From: a virus
Length of the DNA: 30,664 nt
IMG/VR virus record: IMGVR_UViG_3300027747_000072
Span: 1-30,664 of that record
Strand: one strand, 5' to 3'
Below are positions 6,363-15,261 of this stretch, one piece after another; the first letter of the stretch is position 1, and each line of letters begins with the position of its first letter. Below the pieces are notes generated by a model that saw only the letters and a list, made by a program, of their open reading frames with translations, made no database searches and was not told where the DNA came from. The position numbers were made by a program, and so were the translations under genes.

Positions 6363-9300
6363 TTATCCAATAATTGAACCTTGAGCATAGCCTTGATTTA
6401 CCGTGTAAAGAAAAACAACAAGCCCAGAACCTCCGGTTCCTCCGGCTCCGCCAGCAATGCCGGAAAGGTATCCGCCTCCAGCACCACCTCCAGCACCATA
6501 CCCTCCAGTGCCTCCAGCGCCTCCGCTGGCTGATGATGTCGTTGCTCCACCAGCACCGCCACCGCCACCACCGCCAATTACTCCGCTTGAGCTTGTTCCA
6601 TTGATTAACGTGTAAACAAAGTCGGCGCTATTGTTTCCGTTTCCGCCAGCGCCGCCGCCATTGCTACCGTTGCCGCCACCGCCGCCACCAGCGCCCAGTC
6701 CGGTTCCAGCGCCGCCAGTGCCGCCAATACTACCGCCAGTGCCTCCAGTGCCTCCGCCAGTGCTACCAACACCATTGCCGCCGGTTCCTCCATTGATATT
6801 TGTAACGGCAGGAGCATTATTAGACGCACTTCCGTAACCGCCGCCACCGCCGCCACCGTAACTAAGACTAACATTGCTCGCTGGACTGCCGCCATACGAA
6901 TAAACAGAAGTAGAGTCATACCCAGAATTTAAAACACCAGCACCACCGCCACCAGCGCCAGTGAAACTGCTAGCGCCATAACAAACGCCGGAATAGCTTG
7001 TAGTTTGAGTAAATGCTCCTGTAAAAATACTTTGTGTTGCCCCAGAACCGCCAGCAGAATAAACAGCGCCATACCCGCCTTGTGCGGCAACGCCATTTGA
7101 GATTGAAGCGGGTTGTGCATTTGAACTAATATTTATCCAAGAAGTTCCTCCATTAACTCCAGCCGATCCGCCTGAGCCAACAGAATAATAAATTGCTTGA
7201 CCGGCAGACACACTGGGATTTGCAAGCACAATCAAAGCGCCGCCGCCGCCGCCAGCACCTTGAGCAGAACTATTACCGTTACTACCGCCACCACCACCAC
7301 CCAGAGCAACAAGGGCGCATGAGCCAGCAAATTGGCTTGGCACAGTAAAAGAACCGGAGCCGGATGTAAATGCTATTCCGTAGACAGCAGATGTAAACGT
7401 GATACCGCTGTTGTTTCCAAGATTGGCTATTCCGGATGCGGAAAGGGTTCCAGCTCCAGTTACATTAATTCCCCTGTATGAAACAAAACTTGTTTTGCAT
7501 GAGTTTGTCAAATTAATGGTTGAGGTTTTAACAAAACCATAATTTTGATCATATGTAGCAATACTCACAGGAGCAGTTTTTGTGCCGCTCATTTCAAAGC
7601 TAACTATATTAAATGTTTGCGGAGAATAATAATCCTTTCCAAGGGCCAATTGAAGGGGTGATGTTCCAACAAACAGCCATCGATTAAAAGATGATCCAGA
7701 TGAATTTGAAACTGTCATAAAACTACTAACCGAATCAAATTGAATTGTTCCGTACGTTGTAGTTCCAATATCTGATTTAAACGAGCTACTTATATAAAAC
7801 GTAGCGTTTGCCACAGACAATGTGCCTGAAGTCTGTGGATTCCAGCTATACGTTTGAAGATAGCTGGTTCCTGCATATAAAGATGCGGAGCTAATGACGG
7901 TAAAAAATGGGCCACCAGACCCCAAAGCAATGCCGCCAATTACAGTGTAATTATTGGTGTAAAAAGAACCACGATTAAGGTCTAATTCTTGAAGCGTTAA
8001 ATTTCCAGCAAGATTGTATGTTCCTCCAAATCCTTCGGTATATATATAAATATAAGGCAAATTAAGAGATGGAATCGTAATCGATGACCTTGCGTACAAA
8101 TGAACATAATAGTTTCCACCCAATGGAGTAAGGGCAGAAAAGGTTCCGGCGCTTGCTTGACCATAAATATTATAAGTAGCACTGCCACCTAGGTAATTAA
8201 AATATAAATTACTTATGGTTGGCGAAATTGTTACAGCAGAACCTAAATTTATATTATCAACATCAACTGAAGCGCCGCCAGTATTTGAATCAAAAATTAC
8301 CGTATCTTGAGGCAATGGAGCGGTTGCCCCCGTTGATCCACCTGATGTTGCAGACCACATTCCAGTACTTGAATAACTTCTTCCGCAAGCAAATAACAAA
8401 CCGGTAGTTGTCCCTGCCGTAGTTGATATGGCTGTGCCTCCATAGCTGGCTGAAAGGGTAAAGGTGGATGTTCCGTTTGTCAATATAACGTAATAAGCCG
8501 TAGTTGCTGGATAGCTTGGTATCTTTCCAGTGCCAGTCAAGGTTCCGGAAATATAAACAACTGCGCCCAAGGGAATGCCTGTAGTTGCCGTGCATGAAAA
8601 TGTTCCTGCCGCTCCCGTGATTGCGACAGAAGAAAGATTTAAAACAGCATATCGAGTAACCGCCGTAGTAAATGTTATTCCGGTGCAACCAAGCAAGTTT
8701 CCAACAGAGGTGAATGTAGCCGCTGTGCCAGATTGATTTAAAGTTATATCACCGCAGTCAACATTGGTAAATGTTTTTGCGCCTCCGGATAATGTTAAAA
8801 CTGCGGGAATGGATGTGTCGGATGTGTTGGAGATATTTGCATAACTTCCAACTCCAATTCTGTATGGATTTACATTTCCGCCAATTACTGAAAATGTACC
8901 TGTAACAGTTGTATTTGAAATCGATGCGCCTGAATAATATGTGGACGATCCGTTTAAAGATAAATTTGTACAAGTAAATGCGCTTTTGGATGTAATGCCT
9001 TGTCCGTAGGCGTTAACAGTGTAAAGTGTTTTTCCTTGAAAATCTAAATAAACACTAGTTGCTGGAGAGCTTGAAGACCCAGCCGCCACGCCAATATTAA
9101 TAATTGAAGATGAATTTACAGTTATGGTAGACGTTGGGTTAAATGTAATAGAGCTTGACCCGCCGTCTCCGGCTCCAGTTCTTCCAATATTCAATGTAGA
9201 GCCAGAGATATTTAGTGTTGCGCTAGAGTAGGTGTTTATATAATTGCTAGTGGTTGGGCTACCGATAGTATGTGTAAAAGCACCTGTGATTAAAGTTCCA

Positions 9301-9794
9301 TAAATTTGCAAAGCTGGCTCTAATACATTTATAGCCCCCGTAAGGGTAACCGTTTGCCCTCCAAAAACTTGAAAACTATCAAGAGTCATTGCTCCCAAGC
9401 TAAAAGCGCCAGACCCAGCAAAAGAAATAGAGCCCATAAAAGTGGTAGAAGCGCAAGCCCCTGATGCTGGCGAAGTGCCTTGCCAAAGCATTTGAAATTT
9501 TGTGCCAGAAGCTCCCACTGATGCGCTAGCAGGAAAAGTCCATGAGCCATATACAAAAACACCTGCACTGCAATCAAAATTTAATGTAGCTGGTATACCT
9601 GTTGCCGTTAAAGCAAGGCAAGATGCGCCGAAGGATACGGTAATTAGCCCCGATCCAGAAGATGCATTAAAAATAACATTGTCGGTAGAGGTTGGAACTC
9701 CTGCGCCGCCCGCTCCGCCAGAAGACAAAGACCAGCGTGATGCTGTGACAGTATCCCAGTCTCCTGTTCCGCCAACCCAGTAATATGTTGCCAT
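6363..9794 (-). CDS. Large adhesin with polyglycine tip, 1143 aa
   Basis: Probable receptor-binding protein. The N-terminus YYWVGGTGDWDTVTASRWSL, with DNVIFNASSG at about 39-48, recurs in diverged form near residues 470-500 (GMWSATSGG, then DTVIFDSNTGG), indicating an internal duplication. Residues ~50-800 are Ser/Thr/Gly beta repeats. From about residue 812 to the end it is a glycine-rich domain: FTVPSQFAGSCALVALGGGG, then many GGGGGG, GGTGG and GGAGG runs, closing with GSGLVVFLYTV. Such tips form polyglycine-II helix bundles in some phage adhesins (Salmonella phage S16 gp38). The middle of the gene looks clearly richer in A/T than its neighbours, suggesting acquisition by exchange. AAGGG precedes the ATG. 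Confidence 0.82.
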   Translation of the reverse strand: MATYYWVGGTGDWDTVTASRWSLSSGGAGGAGVPTSTDNVIFNASSGSGLITVSFGASCLALTATGIPATLNFDCSAGVFVYGSWTFPASASVGASGTKFQMLWQGTSPASGACASTTFMGSISFAGSGAFSLGAMTLDSFQVFGGQTVTLTGAINVLEPALQIYGTLITGAFTHTIGSPTTSNYINTYSSATLNISGSTLNIGRTGAGDGGSSSITFNPTSTITVNSSSIINIGVAAGSSSSPATSVYLDFQGKTLYTVNAYGQGITSKSAFTCTNLSLNGSSTYYSGASISNTTVTGTFSVIGGNVNPYRIGVGSYANISNTSDTSIPAVLTLSGGAKTFTNVDCGDITLNQSGTAATFTSVGNLLGCTGITFTTAVTRYAVLNLSSVAITGAAGTFSCTATTGIPLGAVVYISGTLTGTGKIPSYPATTAYYVILTNGTSTFTLSASYGGTAISTTAGTTTGLLFACGRSYSSTGMWSATSGGSTGATAPLPQDTVIFDSNTGGASVDVDNINLGSAVTISPTISNLYFNYLGGSATYNIYGQASAGTFSALTPLGGNYYVHLYARSSITIPSLNLPYIYIYTEGFGGTYNLAGNLTLQELDLNRGSFYTNNYTVIGGIALGSGGPFFTVISSASLYAGTSYLQTYSWNPQTSGTLSVANATFYISSSFKSDIGTTTYGTIQFDSVSSFMTVSNSSGSSFNRWLFVGTSPLQLALGKDYYSPQTFNIVSFEMSGTKTAPVSIATYDQNYGFVKTSTINLTNSCKTSFVSYRGINVTGAGTLSASGIANLGNNSGITFTSAVYGIAFTSGSGSFTVPSQFAGSCALVALGGGGGGSNGNSSAQGAGGGGGALIVLANPSVSAGQAIYYSVGSGGSAGVNGGTSWINISSNAQPASISNGVAAQGGYGAVYSAGGSGATQSIFTGAFTQTTSYSGVCYGASSFTGAGGGGAGVLNSGYDSTSVYSYGGSPASNVSLSYGGGGGGGYGSASNNAPAVTNINGGTGGNGVGSTGGGTGGTGGSIGGTGGAGTGLGAGGGGGGNGSNGGGAGGNGNNSADFVYTLINGTSSSGVIGGGGGGGAGGATTSSASGGAGGTGGYGAGGGAGGGYLSGIAGGAGGTGGSGLVVFLYTVNQGYAQGSIIG

Positions 9795-9803
9795 TGCGTA
9801 CCC

Positions 9804-11225
9804 TTAAGTTCTGTAAACTTTTAAAGACAACGTGACACGAGTCAAAGTGGAAATTGAGGCAATGGTGAATTGCAAAACATCCCCTGCGGAGATGGCAGAT
9901 GTCCATCCGGTGAGGGTGGAGCTTTGGCCCTTGGTGTTGCCGGATGAAATTGTTGGCGGAGCAGAACCTGATATGGTTGTTATGGTTCCGGGATAGTTGG
10001 CGTATGTGCTTTTGCCAATTGTGATTGATATGGCTCCCGCTTGGTCACCCAGAAGAGTCCATTCGGAGATTGTGCAAGCAAAAGGTATTGTCAAAGTTCC
10101 TTTCACCCCCGCTGTTAAGGCTGTACCTCCGCCATCCATGATAAACGTGACGGTTGAATATTGCGTAACCCAAGCTGGAGCCGTTCCACTAGACACTAAT
10201 GCAGTGCCAGAAGCGCCAATATTGATTTTGCTTAATGCCGTTCCGGTTGAATAATATGTAATATCGCCTGCGCTGTAAGAACTGACTCCTGTGCCACCTT
10301 GAGCCGTCGTTAATGTGGAAGTCCATTGCGGCGCAGTGCCAGAAGATGTAAGTACGCTGTTAACAGTACCAATCCCCAGCTTGGTCATTGAAAAGCCGGA
10401 GGCATAATAATTTATATCCCCTGCGGAATAAGAACTTAATCCAGTTCCGCCCTGCGTTACATCAAGCGACGAAACCCACTGCGGAGCCGTTCCGGTGGAT
10501 GTCATGATAGATTTTGAAACGCCTGCCGTAAGCCTGCTTAAAGCTTGACCGCCTGAAAAATACAATGTGTCACCAGTCGCATAAGAGGAGAGTCCTGTGC
10601 CTCCCGCCGGTGTGCCTAGGGCGGTGATTCCAGTGATAGTTCCGCCTGTTATTGCCACGTTGCTTGCATTTTGGGTAGCCATTGTTCCAACGGTCGTTGT
10701 AGCTCCACTGGATAAGCCCAAATTTGATCTTGCCAATGCCGCTGTATTTCCGCCTGTTCCGCCGTCTGTAATTGCAAGCGGAACACCAAGAGACAGGCCG
10801 GATGGCATATATGTTTCTTGTTGAAGAACATCAACGCCGTTTAAATAAACAACAACACGTTTTCCATATGGAACCGCTATGCTGGAGCCAGCTCCGCCTG
10901 TTGTTTTTACATTTAAATTAAATGAGCCACTAATGCTGTTATCAATAATGTAATTTTTATAAATACCTGCGGGAAGATTTAACGTCCTGATAGCCGTATT
11001 TGTTCCAGTGCAGTAAAGATATAAATCACGGAATGTTTGATTTGAAGCCACATCCGTGCTGGTGGTTATGGTTACATCTGCATCAGCAAATGTTACGGTG
11101 GCCCTACCAACAATAGCTTGTTCAAAGCCATATTGAAAATTATTGTTGGTAACTTCGCCCCATGTATTGGTTTCTTCACCAGTGGCTATGAGGTTAATGA
11201 CAAGATTTTGCGTGTATGTAGTCAT
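9804..11225 (-). CDS. Tail fibre with three 51-residue repeats, 473 aa
   Basis: The N-terminal ~150 residues (TYTQNLVINLIATGEETNTW) match the attachment domain common in phage fibres. A first GGTGGNTAALARSNLGL element stands at 155-171. Three repeats of 51 residues follow, beginning GGTGLSSYATGD (208), GGTGLSSYSAGD (259) and GGTGVSSYSAGD (310), each with an STGTAPQW or SSGTAP segment near its end. The last ~110 residues (from about 360) are a separate beta domain, probably the receptor-binding tip. GGTG repeats are typical of trimeric fibre shafts. The repeats probably change in number by recombination, tuning fibre length. Confidence 0.83.
   Translation of the reverse strand: MTTYTQNLVINLIATGEETNTWGEVTNNNFQYGFEQAIVGRATVTFADADVTITTSTDVASNQTFRDLYLYCTGTNTAIRTLNLPAGIYKNYIIDNSISGSFNLNVKTTGGAGSSIAVPYGKRVVVYLNGVDVLQQETYMPSGLSLGVPLAITDGGTGGNTAALARSNLGLSSGATTTVGTMATQNASNVAITGGTITGITALGTPAGGTGLSSYATGDTLYFSGGQALSRLTAGVSKSIMTSTGTAPQWVSSLDVTQGGTGLSSYSAGDINYYASGFSMTKLGIGTVNSVLTSSGTAPQWTSTLTTAQGGTGVSSYSAGDITYYSTGTALSKINIGASGTALVSSGTAPAWVTQYSTVTFIMDGGGTALTAGVKGTLTIPFACTISEWTLLGDQAGAISITIGKSTYANYPGTITTISGSAPPTISSGNTKGQSSTLTGWTSAISAGDVLQFTIASISTLTRVTLSLKVYRT
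10164..10604 (-). repeat. Three tandem 153-base coding repeats in the fibre gene
   Basis: Period exactly 51 codons. At the protein level units 1 to 3 share the GGTG-S-S-Y-x-x-GD start, a YF/YY strand and the S-[TS]-G-T-A-P end. DNA identity is only partial, so the duplication is old or the copies are under diversifying pressure. The third unit is slightly shorter before the tip domain. Confidence 0.8.
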
Positions 11226-11234
11226 GGGCGCTCT

Positions 11235-11525
11235 TTAAGGGTGTTGTGATGTGTTTACCAATGCCCAGACCAGCGCATAGCCTCCCGCCGTTGTTGTGCC
11301 GTCTCCAAGATAGACAGTTGCCAAAACTCCGGTCAAATCCACTGTCGCAGGGATGGCGGCAATAACGCTGTTGACAAGTGCGGTTGCTTGCAATCCATTT
11401 GCGCCAAGAGAAAGAGGGCCAAGAATTGCGGTTGCTGAGTTTCCCGTCAAAAAGACGAACGATTTCTCCGTCGAACTCCCATAAGACGCAAACGGTACTT
11501 CCGCAAAACTGGCGTAACCAAACAT
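11235..11525 (-). CDS. Small fibre-region protein, 96 aa
   Basis: Starts MFGYASFAEVPFASYGSSTE, an F-G-Y-x-x-F-A-x-x-P-F-A-S opening that recurs in small proteins next to phage tail fibres. The rest is hydrophobic-beta and Ala/Leu/Val-rich (SVIAAIPATVDLTGVLATVY) with no clear membrane helix. AAAGGAAG precedes the ATG and directly follows the hairpin at 11537-11563. It may be a fibre cap, adaptor or chaperone; the function is not known. Confidence 0.7.
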   Translation of the reverse strand: MFGYASFAEVPFASYGSSTEKSFVFLTGNSATAILGPLSLGANGLQATALVNSVIAAIPATVDLTGVLATVYLGDGTTTAGGYALVWALVNTSQHP

Positions 11526-11536
11526 GATCTTCCTTT

Positions 11537-11563
11537 AAAAGACGGGGGACAAGCCCCCGTTTT
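11537..11563 (-). terminator. Hairpin terminator after the 227-aa gene
   Basis: A perfect seven-pair stem, ACGGGGG with CCCCCGT, and a five-base loop starts a few bases past the stop codon. Read on the minus strand it is followed by CTTTT, and A/T runs on both sides make it partly bidirectional. The next gene has its ribosome site only a few bases later, so the hairpin may attenuate rather than fully stop transcription. Confidence 0.65.
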
Positions 11564-11565
11564 AA

Positions 11566-12249
11566 TCAATAGGCGATCACGTTGCCGGATGTAGCAGACA
11601 ATTCCATCCACTCGACGTTAACGGTCAAATTGATCACGCCAGTCGCACCCATAGTTTGGACGTTGTTGATGATGAAACCCTCTTGGTAGGCCAAAATCAA
11701 AGGGTAGTCGCCAGACTGATGCTGGTAGATTGGTGCTGATGTCAAAGCAGTACCAATTGCAGTTGATGCGCCAGCCAGATAAGCAATTGGCTGAGTATCA
11801 AGAGTACGAGTACCAGCAGACATTGCGGCAGTGGTTGCAATTTGAATGTTTGAGCCAGTCAAAGACATCTGTGATGTTGGCATTGATGTACGCAACTTGC
11901 CCGTGTTGGCTTGTGTAAACGCACCAGATGTACCGCCAGAGTCAACAGCAGTAAAGGAACGAGCGATTTGCATGGAATATTGCAAAGACTGGGCAGTACC
12001 AAATGCGGTTGTTGTTGCAAATCCAATTTCAACACGACGAATCATGAGCAAGTTGGTTGTAGTGGAGGGGTTGAAACGGAATGAATAAACCAAACCACCA
12101 GCGGCAACAGTTGTTAATGCGCCAGAGGTAATTGCGTATTGATATGAACCCAAAATCTCAGGCGGACGCTCAGAGAAGCGGATTGCTTGGAATGTTGGAT
12201 CAACGATTGCGGAGCCAGAAGATGCCGCCGCTGTTTGAATGATAGACAT
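11566..12249 (-). CDS. Beta-rich virion protein, 227 aa
   Basis: Ala/Thr/Ser-rich protein beginning MSIIQTAAASSGSAIVDPTF, with IRFSERPPEILGSYQYAITS at 24-43 and LLMIRRVEIGFATTTAFGT in the first half. A long strand set ends VNLTVNVEWMEL-like near the C-terminus. There is no enzyme or membrane motif. It lies between two fibre genes and is followed by a hairpin terminator, which suggests strong expression as a structural protein. The fold looks like a single jelly-roll type domain, but I cannot assign a family. Confidence 0.72.
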   Translation of the reverse strand: MSIIQTAAASSGSAIVDPTFQAIRFSERPPEILGSYQYAITSGALTTVAAGGLVYSFRFNPSTTTNLLMIRRVEIGFATTTAFGTAQSLQYSMQIARSFTAVDSGGTSGAFTQANTGKLRTSMPTSQMSLTGSNIQIATTAAMSAGTRTLDTQPIAYLAGASTAIGTALTSAPIYQHQSGDYPLILAYQEGFIINNVQTMGATGVINLTVNVEWMELSATSGNVIAY

Positions 12250-12261
12250 GATTTTTTTCCT

Positions 12262-13593
12262 TTAAGAGAGGGTGTAATTGAAATTGCGGATGCCAGCGAT
12301 TGGCCCGTTTGCGGAAACATAGACGTTGATCGTCCCGTTAGTTGTGCAACTTCCGGCTACGTTGATGCCATCCATTTCCAACTCATCACCACCAAGCGCA
12401 CTGTTTGCGGTAGATGCACTTGGGACAATACTGATGACGCTTGAGGTTGTTGCCAAAGCGTCTGCAAATGTAAATGTTTGACCGTTTACAGGGAAATACG
12501 ACGTTGCAGTTGCGCCAGAAGCATAAACCCCGGGTGCGCTCGCATACGTCACGGCAAATTGCGTTGCGCTGATGTATTGAATTGCAAAACTTCCGTTATA
12601 TGCCGATGGGCTTGATCCTGAAATAGTAACAACTTGTTGCGCTTGCAAGTTATGCGGAGTTACCGTTGTATAAGTAACTTGTTGCTGACCGTTTGTCGTT
12701 GACAAAGAAACCGAGTTAATTGTTGGCAAAGTTTGCAAACCAATATTTAAACCGCCTGTAATGGCTTTTGGCACGGTTGCCGCACTTGTCTGAACTGAGC
12801 TATCTGGAAATTTAAAACCGCCAGTTAGCGATTGAATCGTGCCGTTTGCGGTAATCTTTGAGCCAACATCTGTCGTTGTACCAACCAAAAGATTATTTGA
12901 GGTTGGGGCAAAACGAGCAACTTCGTTGGCGGTAAGAGTACCGGCCTGATGGAATTTAATAATCTTTCCGACTGTTTGCGTACCTAGCACCAAATTTCCG
13001 CCATTGGTGTAATAGTAGGCATCTAGAGGAAGAATGATTGTGTACGACGAGTCTGAGTGACCGCTACTGGCAACACCCATATCTGAGTAGTTGGTGGTGT
13101 CGTTACCCGTATCTGCGGTTATCACAAAATCCGACGAGGCAAGAGTGCCGCTGTTTAAATTTTGTAAACTGAATTGCGTGTAGTTGTTTAGGTTAGTAAA
13201 AAACTGAGCAATTGACTGAGTTAACACCGTGCCAGAACCAGCCGCCGCACCCTGAGAGTAGGTTGTCAAAACTCCCGTAGCGTCCAAATTAATTGACTTG
13301 GATGCAGGATAAGTACAAAAAATTAATTTTGTGCCAGAAGTGAAATTCACAAATGCTCCCGTAGAGGAGTCAATCAGCGTTGTTCGTAGTAATGTTGTTG
13401 TGCCAGACAGCGTACCAAGACCAACTTCCCATTCGCCTTTGTTTGTATTAACGCAAGCATAGTAAGTTGTATTGCCAACACCAATGCCATTATTGAATGT
13501 TTGAAAATCTGTTAAAGCGCCACCAAGGGAAAAAGAACCCGTACCAGTGGTTGTGGTGGTTTCTGATACCCGATCATTAAGAATTAAAGCCAT
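12262..13593 (-). CDS. Tail fibre protein, 443 aa
   Basis: The N-terminus MALILNDRVSETTTTTGTGS, followed by GNTTYYACVNTNKGEWEVGLG (about 40-60), is the widely shared anchor domain of phage tail fibres. The central part includes LQNLNSGTLASSDFVITADT and NNLLVGTTTDVGSKITANGT, fibre-shaft patterns. Residues ~300-350 form a PHNL-type beta module (VTPHNLQAQQVVTISG, then YNGSF), also seen in the 880-aa protein. The end is a small beta domain with GGDELEMDGINVAG. It should attach to the tail and point outward; the receptor is unknown. AGGAG precedes the start. Confidence 0.82.
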   Translation of the reverse strand: MALILNDRVSETTTTTGTGSFSLGGALTDFQTFNNGIGVGNTTYYACVNTNKGEWEVGLGTLSGTTTLLRTTLIDSSTGAFVNFTSGTKLIFCTYPASKSINLDATGVLTTYSQGAAAGSGTVLTQSIAQFFTNLNNYTQFSLQNLNSGTLASSDFVITADTGNDTTNYSDMGVASSGHSDSSYTIILPLDAYYYTNGGNLVLGTQTVGKIIKFHQAGTLTANEVARFAPTSNNLLVGTTTDVGSKITANGTIQSLTGGFKFPDSSVQTSAATVPKAITGGLNIGLQTLPTINSVSLSTTNGQQQVTYTTVTPHNLQAQQVVTISGSSPSAYNGSFAIQYISATQFAVTYASAPGVYASGATATSYFPVNGQTFTFADALATTSSVISIVPSASTANSALGGDELEMDGINVAGSCTTNGTINVYVSANGPIAGIRNFNYTLS

Positions 13594-13605
13594 GTGGCAC
13601 TCCTA

Positions 13606-14046
13606 TCAGGCAATGCGAATAACAGCATTTGATGCGTCAGCGGTAGGGAAAACGATTGTGAATGCACTTGATGTTGAAGTCTTGTCACTACCAAAATCAA
13701 AAATTGCCACAGCGTTTTTGCCGGATGCGGTGTAGTTATAAATCATTGCGCCACGAGCTGTAATCGTTGATGCCGACCATGTGACGTTTGAAAATGAAAT
13801 ATATGCCGTCGTACCGCTTGATGTTGGCGCTGTAGAAATTGTCAATGACTGACCGCCTGCCGTGTATCCAGTGCCCACAACCTCATTGGTTGAGGTGTAA
13901 GCAGTGGTAGTTGCGCCAAGTGTTGCTGAGGACGTATACAGCGCCATGTAGTAGGTATTGGGGCCGCTACTCAGCGAGCTGAAGTTTTGCTGGGCGCTCA
14001 AAATATCTGATTTGAAGCTTGTTGGGATGCATTGAGTGATTGCCAT
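13606..14046 (-). CDS. Beta-rich virion protein, 146 aa
   Basis: Short Ser/Thr/Ala-rich protein starting MAITQCIPTSFKSDILSAQQ and containing TYYMALYTSSATLGATTTAY with TGYTAGGQSL, a recurrent phage pattern in proteins between neck and fibre genes. The C-terminal IVFPTADASNAVIRIA gives a final beta strand. It has no catalytic residues or membrane segments. A GGAGA ribosome site precedes the ATG. It is probably a tail or fibre-attachment protein; the exact role is unknown. Confidence 0.75.
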   Translation of the reverse strand: MAITQCIPTSFKSDILSAQQNFSSLSSGPNTYYMALYTSSATLGATTTAYTSTNEVVGTGYTAGGQSLTISTAPTSSGTTAYISFSNVTWSASTITARGAMIYNYTASGKNAVAIFDFGSDKTSTSSAFTIVFPTADASNAVIRIA

Positions 14047-14057
14047 AAAAATCTCCG

Positions 14058-14762
14058 TTAATTAACTGGGTTACTTGCTTGACCGTTTCGGTATGCATCT
14101 CTTCGATCCATACCATCACCCAGACGCTTAAGTTGACCCAAAGCTTCGTCGTATCGTTTCTGATACTGGGCAATTACATCCGTTTCACCCTTCATAAAAG
14201 TATACGCTTCTAAGAGTGATCCGTACAGCAAAACAGTCTCGAAATTCTCTCCGAGCCATGATGTTCCAGTGGACGAAACGGTGATGGATTCTGGGTAGTA
14301 GTAATAGTGCAATTCAACCTTGTAGTCCGCATCTGGGCTTGGGCCAACGATCAACGAAAGATTGAAAGGTTTTTCAATTGGGGCGCTAGAGTCAGTTCCA
14401 AATATGGCGTAATACTGCGGCGTACCGCCGTACGCTGGGTCTGGATACGTCTCACGAATAAAACTTACATCCTTGTCCAGCAAAAAACTTTGCGGACTCA
14501 TAACGCCAAGAGACGGAGTTGTGAACACCGCCAAAGAATAAACAGCCAAAAAGTCGGGAGGCAAGCTTAAATAGTGCTTGCCAGAAGTCAGTGAACCCTC
14601 CACATTCTTTTTGAACTGAGGCATTTGCACCGTATTGTAGATGCGAATCTCTGCGTCTCTGATAAATGTGTTGACCTGCATGGTCGTGGTCATGCCTTGA
14701 GTCAACGGAAAAGAATTCTCCGTGTAACCCTTGATGGTGGTGACCAAGTCGGTATAGTTCAC
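14058..14762 (-). CDS. Second neck adaptor / head-tail connector protein, 234 aa
   Basis: Begins at a GTG codon (14762) with AAGGA nine bases upstream; no ATG is available at this position. The N-terminal half has MQVNTFIRDAEIRIYNTVQMP (residues ~28-48) and SGKHYLSLPPDFLAVYSLAV (~56-75), features of the phage adaptor family that lines the neck or tubular-A ring. Then come QYYAIFG, VGPSPDADYKVELHYYYYPE and, near the end, a helical LLYGSLLEAYTFMKGE with QYQKRYDEALGQL. It closely resembles adaptors of podovirus-like uncultured phages. It follows the gp4-like gene after three small genes. Confidence 0.78.
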   Translation of the reverse strand: MNYTDLVTTIKGYTENSFPLTQGMTTTMQVNTFIRDAEIRIYNTVQMPQFKKNVEGSLTSGKHYLSLPPDFLAVYSLAVFTTPSLGVMSPQSFLLDKDVSFIRETYPDPAYGGTPQYYAIFGTDSSAPIEKPFNLSLIVGPSPDADYKVELHYYYYPESITVSSTGTSWLGENFETVLLYGSLLEAYTFMKGETDVIAQYQKRYDEALGQLKRLGDGMDRRDAYRNGQASNPVN

Positions 14763-14772
14763 TGCCTATTCC

Positions 14773-15060
14773 TTAGCACATTGGCCCACGAGCCATTGTC
14801 CCCTTGGTTGCCGCACCTGTGCCACGAATTTTGATGCCGCTGGTTTTGGTGTTATCGGCGTTTGGATTACCCAAGCTTACTCGTCTTGCCGGTGTGGCAA
14901 CATTATTGCTGTCGGCAGACAAGGTATTGGGGTCAACCATCTTGTTGCGTGATTTTTCAAGTTGATTGACAGTCAGACCCTTGCCTTTCATGTCATGCGG
15001 CGGGGCGTATGTAGCGGCTTGACCCACTTCTTTGCCCATCATTTTTTTGCTAAATCCCAT
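14773..15060 (-). CDS. Small basic protein with KIRGTG tail, 95 aa
   Basis: The ATG at 15060 is preceded by GGAGGT, which decides it over an ATG four codons upstream. The sequence starts MGFSKKMMGKEVGQAATYAP, has a NQLEKSRNKMVDP stretch, and ends TSGIKIRGTGAATKGTMARG followed by PMC. This tail is a known-looking phage C-terminus and a looser relative of the motif in neighbouring genes. It is basic, probably disordered, with a single terminal cysteine. The function is unknown; its position between two neck adaptors points to a virion or assembly role. Confidence 0.72.
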   Translation of the reverse strand: MGFSKKMMGKEVGQAATYAPPHDMKGKGLTVNQLEKSRNKMVDPNTLSADSNNVATPARRVSLGNPNADNTKTSGIKIRGTGAATKGTMARGPMC

Positions 15061-15061
15061 A

Positions 15062-15250
15062 TCAACCTCCACGACCAGAACGCTTCTGGTTCATTGCACG
15101 AGCCATGTTTCTACCAACGGCCTTCATGGCCTTGCCGGTAACGCCTGCGCTTGTTTTACCGCCCTTCATTACAGGGACTTTGGGGCCGTCAATACCCATT
15201 TGTTTACCGACTGTTTTGCCTTTTTTGGCGATGCCGTCAAATTCAGCCAT
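15062..15250 (-). CDS. Small basic motif protein, 62 aa
   Basis: A short protein with a strong AAGGAG site. It opens MAEFDGIAKKGKTVGKQMG, an N-terminal copy of the shared DG-I-A-x-K-G-K-T motif, continues with VPVMKGGKTSAGVTGKAMK, and ends Arg/Gly-rich (RSGRGG). It has no acidic cluster, membrane segment or cysteine. The function is unknown; the charge suggests contact with nucleic acid. Its stop TGA lies next to the ATG of the next gene, so the two are probably translated together. Confidence 0.75.
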   Translation of the reverse strand: MAEFDGIAKKGKTVGKQMGIDGPKVPVMKGGKTSAGVTGKAMKAVGRNMARAMNQKRSGRGG

Positions 15251-15261
15251 GATGTTTCTCC

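Noticed and set aside
6631-6837. A proline-rich plus-strand frame
   Set aside because: It is the reverse complement of glycine codons (GGN gives CCN or NCC) in the adhesin tip.
6605-6919. An Ala/Leu/Val-rich minus-strand frame inside the adhesin
   Set aside because: It is the alternate frame of the glycine-rich repeat DNA and lacks a ribosome site; the adhesin frame is continuous.
6363-7360. Possible CRISPR or satellite array because of dense short repeats
   Set aside because: The repeats are in-frame glycine codons of irregular spacing inside one open gene, with no constant repeat or spacer length.
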